45,746 nt of DNA from Methylomonas koyamae (GTDB lineage: Bacteria; Pseudomonadota; Gammaproteobacteria; Methylococcales; Methylomonadaceae): positions 1 to 45,746 of the forward strand of contig NZ_LUUK01000023.1 of the NCBI RefSeq assembly GCF_001644025.1. The letters are read 5' to 3'. The translations under genes and the position numbers were made by a program. The notes beneath the pieces are model-generated. The model was given only the letters and a program-made list of their open reading frames with translations, did no database searches and had not been told where the DNA came from. This document shows positions 1 through 5,851 of this stretch, in pieces. Every line of letters begins with the position of its first letter. Positions within the stretch are counted from its first letter, which is position 1.

Positions 1-174
1 GGATGCATCGCGTTTTTGGATGGCTATGGATAGCCCTTCCAAAAACCCCGTTCAAACCCGCAGGAGCGCAGGATACAAGCGGCAGGATAGCCGATTTGCA
101 TGCGATAGCACCCGCAGGGCGAGGCACAAGGATGTGCCGAGTGATTCAAGCGGCATGGGGTGGCCTTTTCTTTG

Positions 175-208
175 GATACTTTCTTTTGGCCAAGCAAAAG
201 AAAGTATC
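175..208. repeat. Perfect 14-bp inverted repeat with 6-nt loop
   Basis: Arms GATACTTTCTTTTG (175-188) and its exact complement (195-208) flank the loop GCCAAG. It is the strongest palindrome of the left-end block. No T-run follows on either strand, so it is not a standard intrinsic terminator. It may be the core of a dispersed palindromic element. Confidence 0.75.
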
Positions 209-286
209 TCGGCTGTCGGGCCGAGACCCGACATTAAAACCAACTTCGCATTAGCGAAATACAAAATAAATTCGCTTTCAATCCGC

Positions 287-309
287 GTGGGCACAAACAC
301 CGTGCCCAC
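287..309. repeat. 8-bp inverted repeat downstream of the TIR gene
   Basis: GTGGGCAC (287-294) and GTGCCCAC (302-309) are perfectly complementary around a 7-nt loop. The repeat starts 15 bases beyond the TIR stop codon on the minus strand. It could end or stabilise that transcript, but no T-run follows. It may equally be part of the adjacent repeat block. Confidence 0.5.
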
Positions 310-323
310 CCCAGTTGGCTCTG

Positions 324-1199
324 CTACATTCCATAGTTCTTCGAGCTGAATGACTCCGAAATAGGAGCACCATCATACGCGCACGAAACACCAACCTTCA
401 GTCGTTTTCTATGATCATAGTACGTATGGAAATGTGTCTGTTTTCTGACCAACTCCAACTCAGAAACACCAATACTTAGTACTCCCAGAATTGGTACAGA
501 ATCAAACTCTTGGCTCTGGAGATGCGGGGCTGTTCTTTTGATATCGACTTGCACGTAGCTTATAAAATTACCCTCAGCTTCCAAAAGCATCTTACATTCT
601 TCGTTTTCTACGATTATATTTCCGATTTTGTTGCTCTTGGCTCCTACTTCTTCCTCTGCTCTTGGAATAGGCATTCCCATATATTGAAACGGACGGTAAA
701 AAGGCTTACTCATAAGAGGGAGATTGATTGAAATTGCTCTATCAATTGATGTACCAAGATTTTCTCTACTTGGCTCATTGCGGAGTGCCGTAGGGTTAAA
801 CACCACTCCCATGCTATTAACCAGCTTTTTGAATGAATCGTCGTATTCAGTTTCATTTTTAAAATCGGCATAGAGCTTTCCAACGAGAAATCCTGGAGGA
901 TCGCATTCCTCTAGCATTATAGGCAGGACTTTAATTGGCTTACCGCCTATTTGATAATTCATAGCCACATCAAGCTCATTAACCACCCAAGGTGCATCAA
1001 TAGAGTTTGTAGATAAAATAACTGCAAAGAAATCTACTGAATCGATTCCTTCCCTTATCTTTTGAATAAGCGAATCACCAACTTTCATTTCAGCTTCGTC
1101 TAGCCAAAATCTAATGCTGTGACTTTCCAAATCTCTGGCAAGTTTTCTTACAAATGATTTATCGCGATGATTGTGGCTAAGAAAAACACTCAATTTCAC
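324..1199 (-). CDS. TIR-domain protein (cassette gene)
   Basis: This is a 291-residue protein with an N-terminal TIR domain (about residues 1-140) and a C-terminal half (about 150-291) that I do not recognise. Motifs seen are box 1 FLSHNHRDK (6-14), the FWLDEAEMKVGD stretch (31-42), and STNSIDAPWVVNEL (63-76) with W71 and E75. Glu75 sits where the catalytic glutamate of NAD-cleaving TIR domains lies. Bacterial TIR proteins often degrade NAD+ or make cyclic ADP-ribose signals in anti-phage defence; this role is an inference here. No signal peptide or membrane segment is evident. It starts with GTG, chosen because GAGAGGGA lies just upstream (about 1203-1210). It follows an attC site on the same strand, so it reads as a gene cassette. 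No ThsA-like partner is adjacent. Confidence 0.85.
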   Translation of the reverse strand: MKLSVFLSHNHRDKSFVRKLARDLESHSIRFWLDEAEMKVGDSLIQKIREGIDSVDFFAVILSTNSIDAPWVVNELDVAMNYQIGGKPIKVLPIMLEECDPPGFLVGKLYADFKNETEYDDSFKKLVNSMGVVFNPTALRNEPSRENLGTSIDRAISINLPLMSKPFYRPFQYMGMPIPRAEEEVGAKSNKIGNIIVENEECKMLLEAEGNFISYVQVDIKRTAPHLQSQEFDSVPILGVLSIGVSELELVRKQTHFHTYYDHRKRLKVGVSCAYDGAPISESFSSKNYGM

Positions 1200-1218
1200 A
1201 TATCCCTCTCTTTATTAC

Positions 1219-1287
1219 GCATAACGCAGAGCTAAGCCAACCGCTGGAGCGTAGCGGAAACGGGTCGGCTTGAGTGCCATGTTAGGC
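1219..1287 (-). other. attC recombination site (69 bp)
   Basis: Read on the minus strand, the site opens with GCCTAAC (1287-1281), a perfect RYYYAAC. It continues with ACTCAAGCCGACC and its imperfect partner GGTTGGCTTAG, and closes with GTTATGC (1225-1219), one mismatch from GTTRRRY. A short internal hairpin (TTCCGCTACGCTCCAGCGG) fills the middle. CTCAAGCC on the left and GGCTTAGCTC on the right are typical attC inner sites. It lies between two co-oriented genes, exactly where a cassette boundary is expected. Confidence 0.8.
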
Positions 1288-1322
1288 CGCGATTGATGGC
1301 TTTATCACGGCTCATGCCGTGA

Positions 1323-1640
1323 CTATCTTTTCAGAACCTCACGTACTACCCAATATTCTTGGATGTCACCTCTTCGTCTGACCTGATTTAGCCCAGACCA
1401 CTTGACATCAGTCACATCAACTGACTCTCCTGCCTGAAACATGGCACACGACCCATCAGAAACACCAAGTAACAATGCCTTGGTAAAGGCTTCATTGTCT
1501 TTAGATCTTGCGTAAGATAATAACTTTTCCAGCTTCGCTTGATCTCTACAACCTACGGCAGAATCGGCAATTTTTGATTCAAAGGCTATGACGTTTTGAA
1601 ATACCAACCCCATAACAATGGCAAACAATAGTTTTCTCAT
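1323..1640 (-). CDS. Small secreted protein of unknown function (cassette gene)
   Basis: The predicted protein has 105 residues. It begins with a clear signal peptide (MRKLLFAIVMGLVFQNVIA) with likely cleavage after Ala19, leaving an 86-residue periplasmic or secreted domain. Two cysteines (C31 in AVGCRD and C65 in DGSC) could form a disulfide. The C-terminal part, with AGESVDVTDVKW and a basic RRRG turn, may be a small beta domain. The start at 1640 was chosen over an in-frame upstream ATG at 1721 because it places the signal peptide at the N-terminus and has AGAGAA upstream. Both attC sites flank it. I recognise the general pattern of small secreted cassette proteins but know no function. 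Confidence 0.75.
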   Translation of the reverse strand: MRKLLFAIVMGLVFQNVIAFESKIADSAVGCRDQAKLEKLLSYARSKDNEAFTKALLLGVSDGSCAMFQAGESVDVTDVKWSGLNQVRRRGDIQEYWVVREVLKR

Positions 1641-1763
1641 GGTTTTCTCTATAAGGTTAAATTTGTGATTTTTGGAATTCGTTACAGCTTTCGTAACCGG
1701 AAGCAAAATTGGGCAATTCACTACTTGCTCGCAAACTATTAGTTGGGTCCACAGTTAAGACAA

Positions 1764-1826
1764 GGCTAACGCAAAACTAAGGGGCGGGCGCGATAGCGAC
1801 CGTCCCACTTGAGCGCTGGGTTAGGT
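1764..1826 (-). other. attC recombination site (63 bp)
   Basis: On the minus strand it opens with ACCTAAC (1826-1820), a perfect RYYYAAC, then CGCTCAAGTGGGACGG, a short hairpin (CGCTATCGCG region), CCGCCCCTTAGTTTTGC, and closes with GTTAGCC (1770-1764), one mismatch from GTTRRRY. The TAA stop of the gene upstream (1823-1821) lies inside the opening core, a common arrangement in cassettes. Together with the site at 1219-1287 it bounds the 105-residue gene. Confidence 0.82.
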
Positions 1827-2375
1827 GGCATTCTTGCGTTTCCTTTCCGCCCGCACTTTTTTGACTTTTCCGCCCAGCTCACGCTGTTTAGGAACATATG
1901 TTTCAGCCCAGTCATTAATACGCTCTAATACTGAACCAAACACATCCCCAACCAACTGGCCTGACCGTTCCAGTTGCTCAGCTAATAGGCTCTTATCTAC
2001 ACCCTTCTTAAAGCGACGCGCGACGTATGTGGCAACCGCGCCGGATGCCAGAACTGTGAGAATCATTGACCCACGGTCAACTGCTGAAATTCCGATATAG
2101 GAAAGCTCAGGGGCATCTCTATACCAATATGGGAAATGATGTCGGCGCCAAAAGCGAAACTCGGGATCAAACTCTGATAACAGTTCGTCCTCAATAATCC
2201 GATCTATTGACGACAGAATTTCATCGAGATCGAAGCGAGTTAGAAAGTCATCGTACTCGATGATAATCAAATATTCTGGGTAATCTTCGTTTTGCATATC
2301 ATCCTTATCGTCATCCTTATCGTCATCCTTATCGTCATCCTTATCGTCATCGAAGTCGTATTGGTCGTACTGCAT
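1821..2375 (-). CDS. Acidic-repeat membrane protein of unknown function (cassette gene)
   Basis: This 184-residue protein has four tandem copies of Asp-Asp-Asp-Lys near the N-terminus, encoded by a 12-bp tandem repeat. An acidic region (about 30-70) follows, then an aromatic patch (FRFWRRHHFPYWYRD), one likely transmembrane segment (SMILTVLASGAVATYVA) and a basic C-terminal tail (KKVRAERKRKN). The strong charge split suggests a membrane-anchored adaptor, but I recognise no family. ATG at 2375 was chosen because AGGTGA lies five bases upstream. An in-frame GTG at 2384 would overlap that site. The stop codon is inside the downstream attC. Confidence 0.7.
   Translation of the reverse strand: MQYDQYDFDDDKDDDKDDDKDDDKDDMQNEDYPEYLIIIEYDDFLTRFDLDEILSSIDRIIEDELLSEFDPEFRFWRRHHFPYWYRDAPELSYIGISAVDRGSMILTVLASGAVATYVARRFKKGVDKSLLAEQLERSGQLVGDVFGSVLERINDWAETYVPKQRELGGKVKKVRAERKRKNAT
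2301..2348 (-). repeat. 12-bp tandem repeat, four exact copies, inside a CDS
   Basis: The plus-strand unit ATCCTTATCGTC is repeated exactly four times and encodes Asp-Asp-Asp-Lys on the minus strand. Because the unit is a multiple of three, copy-number change would lengthen or shorten the acidic stretch without shifting the frame. The copies are identical at the DNA level, which points to recent or continuing expansion. Confidence 0.95.
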
Positions 2376-2382
2376 AAGAATC

Positions 2383-2389
2383 ACCTAAC
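2383..2389 (-). promoter_or_regulatory. Integron core site GTTAGGT that doubles as a ribosome binding site
   Basis: The minus strand reads GTTAGGTGATTCTTATG. GTTAGGT fits GTTRRRY exactly and marks the start of the rightmost cassette. Its AGGTGA part is also a good Shine-Dalgarno sequence five bases before the ATG at 2375. I could not find a matching RYYYAAC partner to the right, so this may be a remnant attI-like or secondary site rather than the end of a full attC. Confidence 0.6.
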
Positions 2390-2407
2390 TAGTTATTAGA
2401 TAGTTCT

Positions 2408-2435
2408 GTATATCACACGCTTCAGCATGATATAC
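2408..2435. repeat. Palindrome between cassette array and Crp/Fnr gene
   Basis: GTATATCA (2408-2415) and TGATATAC (2428-2435) are perfect complements around a 12-nt spacer. It lies between the array's first core site and the Crp/Fnr start, so it could be an operator, the edge of the mobile segment, or a small dispersed palindrome. A similarly spaced AT-rich palindrome occurs at 31065-31088. Confidence 0.55.
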
Positions 2436-2552
2436 CAAGTCAAATCCATTCTAACAAACCGACCAAGCGCGCGACAGCCCCAACGCTCAAACCCCATTCA
2501 ATCCCCCAAACCGCCTTATAATCCAGCCACAAAAATCCCGCCGGAGACCACC

Positions 2553-3221
2553 ATGCTCAAACACGCCAACGCCTGGAAAGACCGCTTCCCGGAATTCGCC
2601 GGTTGCCGGGACGCGGTGGTGGAACAATTGATGGCGGCGGCGACGCTGGTGACGGTGCCGGCGGGACAGCAGGTGTTTTATCCGGGCAAGACTTGCGAGC
2701 ATTATTTGTTGCTGCTGTCCGGCAGCGTCAAGGCGCAGATTTTGTCGGCCGACGGCCGCGAGGTGTTATTGTACCGGGTGTTGCCGGGCGACTCCTGCGT
2801 GCTGACCACCTCCTGCCTGCTCGGCGACAGCCAGTATCCGGCCGAGGGTTACAGCGAAACCGACGTCAGTGCCTTCGCAATTCCGGCCCACGTGTTCCAC
2901 CGCTGCCTGCAGCAGTCGGCGTTCTTCCGCGAATTCGTGTTTCGCAATTTCTCGACGCGGCTGGCCGACGTGATCAAGCGGATGGCGGCGCTGAGTTTTG
3001 CCAGCATCGACCAGCGCTTGGCGCAAACCCTGTTGGCGGCCGACGGCCCCACGATCCACAAAACCCATCAGGAGTTGGCGCTGGAATTGGGCTCGGTGCG
3101 GGAAGTGGTGTCCCGGCATTTGAAGCGTTTCGAAAGCCTGGGTTGGTTGAATTTGCAGCGCGGCAGCATCGAAATCCTCGACGCCGCCGCGTTGCGGGGA
3201 TTGCTGACCGGCGGCGACTAA
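2553..3221 (+). CDS. Crp/Fnr-family transcriptional regulator
   Basis: This 222-residue regulator has an N-terminal cyclic-nucleotide-binding-type beta-barrel (about residues 25-125), a dimerisation helix (about 130-160) and a C-terminal winged helix-turn-helix (about 165-205, with THQELALELGSVREVVSRHLKR). There is no N-terminal cysteine cluster like that of FNR. However, C82 and C88 in GDSCVLTTSCLLGD, plus C18 and C48, make a thiol-based or sulfur-species sensor possible; that is inference. The ATG at 2553 has GGAG seven bases upstream and removes a low-complexity extension present from an earlier ATG at 2427. Its stop codon overlaps that of a convergent 59-residue ORF. Targets are unknown. 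Confidence 0.88.
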   Translation: MLKHANAWKDRFPEFAGCRDAVVEQLMAAATLVTVPAGQQVFYPGKTCEHYLLLLSGSVKAQILSADGREVLLYRVLPGDSCVLTTSCLLGDSQYPAEGYSETDVSAFAIPAHVFHRCLQQSAFFREFVFRNFSTRLADVIKRMAALSFASIDQRLAQTLLAADGPTIHKTHQELALELGSVREVVSRHLKRFESLGWLNLQRGSIEILDAAALRGLLTGGD

Positions 3222-3397
3222 TCGTCGCGCTGTTGGCGTTGTTCGTTGCCCAGCAATTGGATGAAGATAAAACCCAGTATAAAACCCAAACCCGCCGCCA
3301 ACATCAGCGGCAATGCGAACGGGATGTCGTGCGGATCGCGCAGATTCATATGCAAAATGCTCTCGGCAAAACCGAAGATCAAGTCTCTCATAGCCAT
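3218..3397 (-). CDS. Small single-helix membrane protein (59 aa), hypothetical
   Basis: A 59-codon frame begins MAMRDLIFGFAESIL, contains one hydrophobic helix (about residues 26-50, with LMLAAGLGFILGFIF) and ends in a charged tail (NEQRQQRDD). GGTAGGTA precedes the start. The second Met (codon 3, at 3391) has better Shine-Dalgarno spacing and may be the real start. It converges on the Crp/Fnr gene with overlapping stop codons. The clean one-helix topology and positioned ribosome binding site favour a real gene, but I recognise no family. Confidence 0.5.
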   Translation of the reverse strand: MAMRDLIFGFAESILHMNLRDPHDIPFALPLMLAAGLGFILGFIFIQLLGNEQRQQRDD

Positions 3398-3531
3398 TAC
3401 CTACCGTTTTTAGTTATCGGAACGCCCGCGATACCGGCTGGCGGTGGCGGACGGTGCCAATGTAACGCTGGGGTTAATGGCGATCAGTGACTAAGTCACC
3501 GAGGCGGAATACAAATCTGGATTGGTACCCG

Positions 3532-5079
3532 CTATTTTTCCCCGGACGCCCGCCAGCCGCCCATCCAAAACGCCGCCGCCATCGCCGCGTAGCCTGCGAC
3601 GAAGGGCCAGGTCGTAGCCGGGCCGTAGGCGTTGACGATGGCGCCGCCGGCGATCGCGTAGCCGTGCATCAGACCGGTGGCGCTGATCGCGGCGGCGGCC
3701 AGCGCCCAATAAGCGGCGGCGCGGTAGCGGGCTTCGATCAGGCACACCGTCAGCGCCGACCAAATCATCGACGTGAAAATAAAACCGCGTTCCAGCGCAA
3801 TCAAGCCGCCGATCGGCAACTGTTGCGTCAACGCGGTCAAGCCGACCGTTTCGACGTTGGCGCCGGCGGCACGCAAGCCGCTTTCCAGCATCAACAGGCC
3901 CCAGCCCGCCAGGGCCGGGAAGAAACCGACCACGACGGCCGGGGCATGGTCGGCCGGCGTGGTCTGAAAGGCTTGGGCGGCGATGGTGATACCTATCCAC
4001 AGCAAAATCGCCGCTCCGGCCTCGACCGGCACCAACGCCGCCACCCAGCCGACCAAACCCAACAGGCACAGCAGGGTGATGGCGACGCCGTTGGCCACCG
4101 AATAGCCGGCGCCGGCGCCCATCTTTTTCCAGCCGGGATGGCCGATGTAGATCGTGGTCGGAAATACGCTGCCGCAGCAGGCCGCCGCGATTGTGCCGAC
4201 GCCGTTCATCGCCAGCGAACTGCGCACGCCGAAGCGGTCGCCGGCCGCCTCGGCGCTTTCCAGATTTTGCAGCGAGCCAATCAGGTTGAACAAGCCCATC
4301 GGCACGATGACCGGCAGAAATTGCAGCAAATAGTTCGAGAAAGTCGCTTCCAGCAAATCGCCGAGATACAACGCCGGCCATTGCGGATTCAGCGCGAACG
4401 CGGCGTTCAACGCGGCGGTATCCATCCGCCCCAAGCCCCAAGCCAACCCGGTGCCCAACACCACCGCGACCAGACCGGCCGGCACATCGTAGGGCAGGCG
4501 CAATCGGCCGATGTACTGCAGCAGAATCACCGCCAGCGGCAGCAAGCCGACCAAGGGCTGGGCGAATATCCGAAAGCAAAAATCCATGGCAATGAAGGTG
4601 ATTGCAATGCCGGCCAGCGTCGCCAGCAGGGCCGCGCGCGGCGTGATGCGCTTAACCCAGCCGGCCAGAAAGGCGCCGGCCAGCTCAATGACGCCGGAAC
4701 CCAGGCAGGCCGCCAAACCAACCCGCCAGGCCAATTCGGCGTCGTGGCTTTGCTCCAACACCGGCTTCATCACGAACAACACGTGAGCGAACAAGGACAC
4801 GGTGTTGACGCCGTAGGGCAGCGCGGTCACTTGCGCTTGGCCGGTCGCCAACGCTAGCCGGCGCGCCTGCCAGGCGTAAAAGCCATTGCCGACCAGCAGA
4901 CTGACCGCGACGCCGGGCAAAATCCGCCCAAACACCAGTTCGCCCGGCATTTGCAGCAGGTTGCCGCACAGCACCACGATCAGGATCAGTTGAATCAGGT
5001 TATCGACAAACAGGCCGAAAAAGCCGTCCAAATCGCCGGCCCGCCACCAGCGGAACGACGTGTGCGCATCGCTTGGCAT
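3532..5079 (-). CDS. NCS2-like (xanthine/uracil/AzgA-type) permease
   Basis: This 515-residue protein is dominated by about 12-14 hydrophobic segments, as in NCS2 nucleobase transporters. The segment TALPYGVNTV (about 86-95) matches the conserved ALP-G-NT loop. The segment NLIGSLQNLESAEAAGDRFG, followed by a conserved Gly-rich helix, corresponds to the substrate-site region of AzgA/UraA relatives. It should sit in the inner membrane and import a purine, pyrimidine or similar small molecule, but the residues do not let me name the substrate. It starts 13 bases after the aldolase gene on the same strand, so the two are probably co-transcribed. Confidence 0.75.
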   Translation of the reverse strand: MPSDAHTSFRWWRAGDLDGFFGLFVDNLIQLILIVVLCGNLLQMPGELVFGRILPGVAVSLLVGNGFYAWQARRLALATGQAQVTALPYGVNTVSLFAHVLFVMKPVLEQSHDAELAWRVGLAACLGSGVIELAGAFLAGWVKRITPRAALLATLAGIAITFIAMDFCFRIFAQPLVGLLPLAVILLQYIGRLRLPYDVPAGLVAVVLGTGLAWGLGRMDTAALNAAFALNPQWPALYLGDLLEATFSNYLLQFLPVIVPMGLFNLIGSLQNLESAEAAGDRFGVRSSLAMNGVGTIAAACCGSVFPTTIYIGHPGWKKMGAGAGYSVANGVAITLLCLLGLVGWVAALVPVEAGAAILLWIGITIAAQAFQTTPADHAPAVVVGFFPALAGWGLLMLESGLRAAGANVETVGLTALTQQLPIGGLIALERGFIFTSMIWSALTVCLIEARYRAAAYWALAAAAISATGLMHGYAIAGGAIVNAYGPATTWPFVAGYAAMAAAFWMGGWRASGEK

Positions 5080-5092
5080 CGTAAGTTCCGGC

Positions 5093-5770
5093 TTAACTTT
5101 GAAACGACAGCCGTTCGCCGTGTACGCCGCGCCAATCCAGCGAGAACGCCTCGACGGCCCGGTCGGTGGCCGGCGCGGCCAGCATGGCCCGGGCGATGTC
5201 CGGCGGCAACGTGACCGACGCGACGCCGAGCTTCAAGACCTGCAAGACCTGCTGGACGTTTTTGAAGCTGGCCACCAGCAATTTGCTCGGCAAATGGTAA
5301 CGGTCGATCAGCGCTTGCAAGTCGCCTACCACGCCGAGGCCGTCCTGGCCCAGGTTGTCGATCCGGTTCAAATACGGCGCCAGATAGTCCGCACCGTTCA
5401 GCGCCGCCAACCAGCCTTGCTGCACGTGGTAAATCGCGGTCGCCAATACCGGAATGTCGTGCTGCCGCTTGATTTGCTTGATCGCGGCCAGACCGGGCGC
5501 ATGCGCCGGTATCTTGACGACGATGTCGTAGGGCAATGCCGCCAGTTCGAGCGCTTCCGCGACCATGGCTTCGGTCGTCACCGCGACGACTTGTACGTGT
5601 ACCCGAAGCTGTCCGCGGAAAATATCGGCCAGGGCCGGCAGCCATTGCTGCAAGCCTTGACCGCTACTGGCCAGAATAGTCGGATTGGTCGTGACACCAG
5701 CCAGCGGCAAGCTGGCGGAGAGAGCGTGAATCGCGCCCAGATCGGCGCTGTCTAAATAAAGTTCGAACAT
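5093..5770 (-). CDS. fsa: Fructose-6-phosphate aldolase / transaldolase-like (FSA/TalC subfamily)
   Basis: At 225 residues this is the size of the small FSA/TalC class I aldolases, shorter than full transaldolases. The Schiff-base lysine is K86 in DIVVKIPAH, matching K85 of E. coli FSA. Family markers include LDSADL (6-11), GVTTNPTIL (25-33), GADYLAPYLNRID (126-138) and LVASFKN. The family cleaves fructose 6-phosphate to dihydroxyacetone and glyceraldehyde 3-phosphate, or acts as a small transaldolase on sugar phosphates. In a ribulose-monophosphate methylotroph it could help rearrange sugars. It is cytosolic, and it is followed after 13 bases by the NCS2-like permease. The upstream ribosome binding site is weak. 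FSA and TalC activity cannot be told apart by eye. Confidence 0.88.
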   Translation of the reverse strand: MFELYLDSADLGAIHALSASLPLAGVTTNPTILASSGQGLQQWLPALADIFRGQLRVHVQVVAVTTEAMVAEALELAALPYDIVVKIPAHAPGLAAIKQIKRQHDIPVLATAIYHVQQGWLAALNGADYLAPYLNRIDNLGQDGLGVVGDLQALIDRYHLPSKLLVASFKNVQQVLQVLKLGVASVTLPPDIARAMLAAPATDRAVEAFSLDWRGVHGERLSFQS

Positions 5771-5851
5771 AATCGCAATCCGTGACAGTCAAAACAGCTT
5801 GCGATTATTGAGAATGCCGGCCGGGAAAGCAAATCGGCGGCAATCCCGCGA

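Larger units (their letters stand above)
1..323. repeat. Hairpin-dense non-coding block, probably a dispersed repeat element
   Basis: No convincing gene lies here; the short open frames on both strands are interlocked and lack recognisable protein features. The block contains a series of near-perfect inverted repeats: 12-20 with 38-46 (enclosing 22-26 with 31-35), 123-128 with 133-138, 175-188 with 195-208, 215-220 with 227-232, and 287-294 with 302-309. Arms are 5 to 14 bp and loops are short. Such a density suggests a structured repetitive element rather than a single terminator. It lies directly downstream of the last cassette gene, where that gene's own attC would be expected. Whether copies exist elsewhere in the genome cannot be seen from this window. 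Confidence 0.55.
324..2389 (-). mobile_element. Integron-type gene cassette array (three cassettes, no integrase in window)
   Basis: Three minus-strand genes are separated by two sites with attC architecture, and the first is preceded by a lone core site (GTTAGGT on the minus strand at 2389-2383). Cassettes read right to left: 2388 to 1770 (184-aa gene), 1769 to 1225 (105-aa gene) and from 1224 leftwards (TIR gene). The last shows no clear attC of its own. No intI gene is visible on either side, so this is either a CALIN-type cluster (attC sites without an integrase) or a detached part of an integron. The DNA is clearly AT-richer than everything to the right of 2.5 kb, which supports horizontal origin. 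Confidence 0.72.

Noticed and set aside
2301-2348. Resemblance of the Asp-Lys repeat to an epitope tag or enterokinase site
   Set aside because: The tract is a natural tandem repeat in the middle of a cassette gene with no vector sequence around it.
2390-2500. A third full attC to the right of the core site
   Set aside because: No GTTRRRY on the plus strand or paired inner sites occur within the needed distance; only the lone heptamer is supported.
3487-4857. Long plus-strand frames opposite the NCS2-like permease
   Set aside because: They are rich in Arg, Gln, Gly and Ala with no motif, as expected for the antisense of a GC-rich gene. The permease on the other strand has clear membrane helices.
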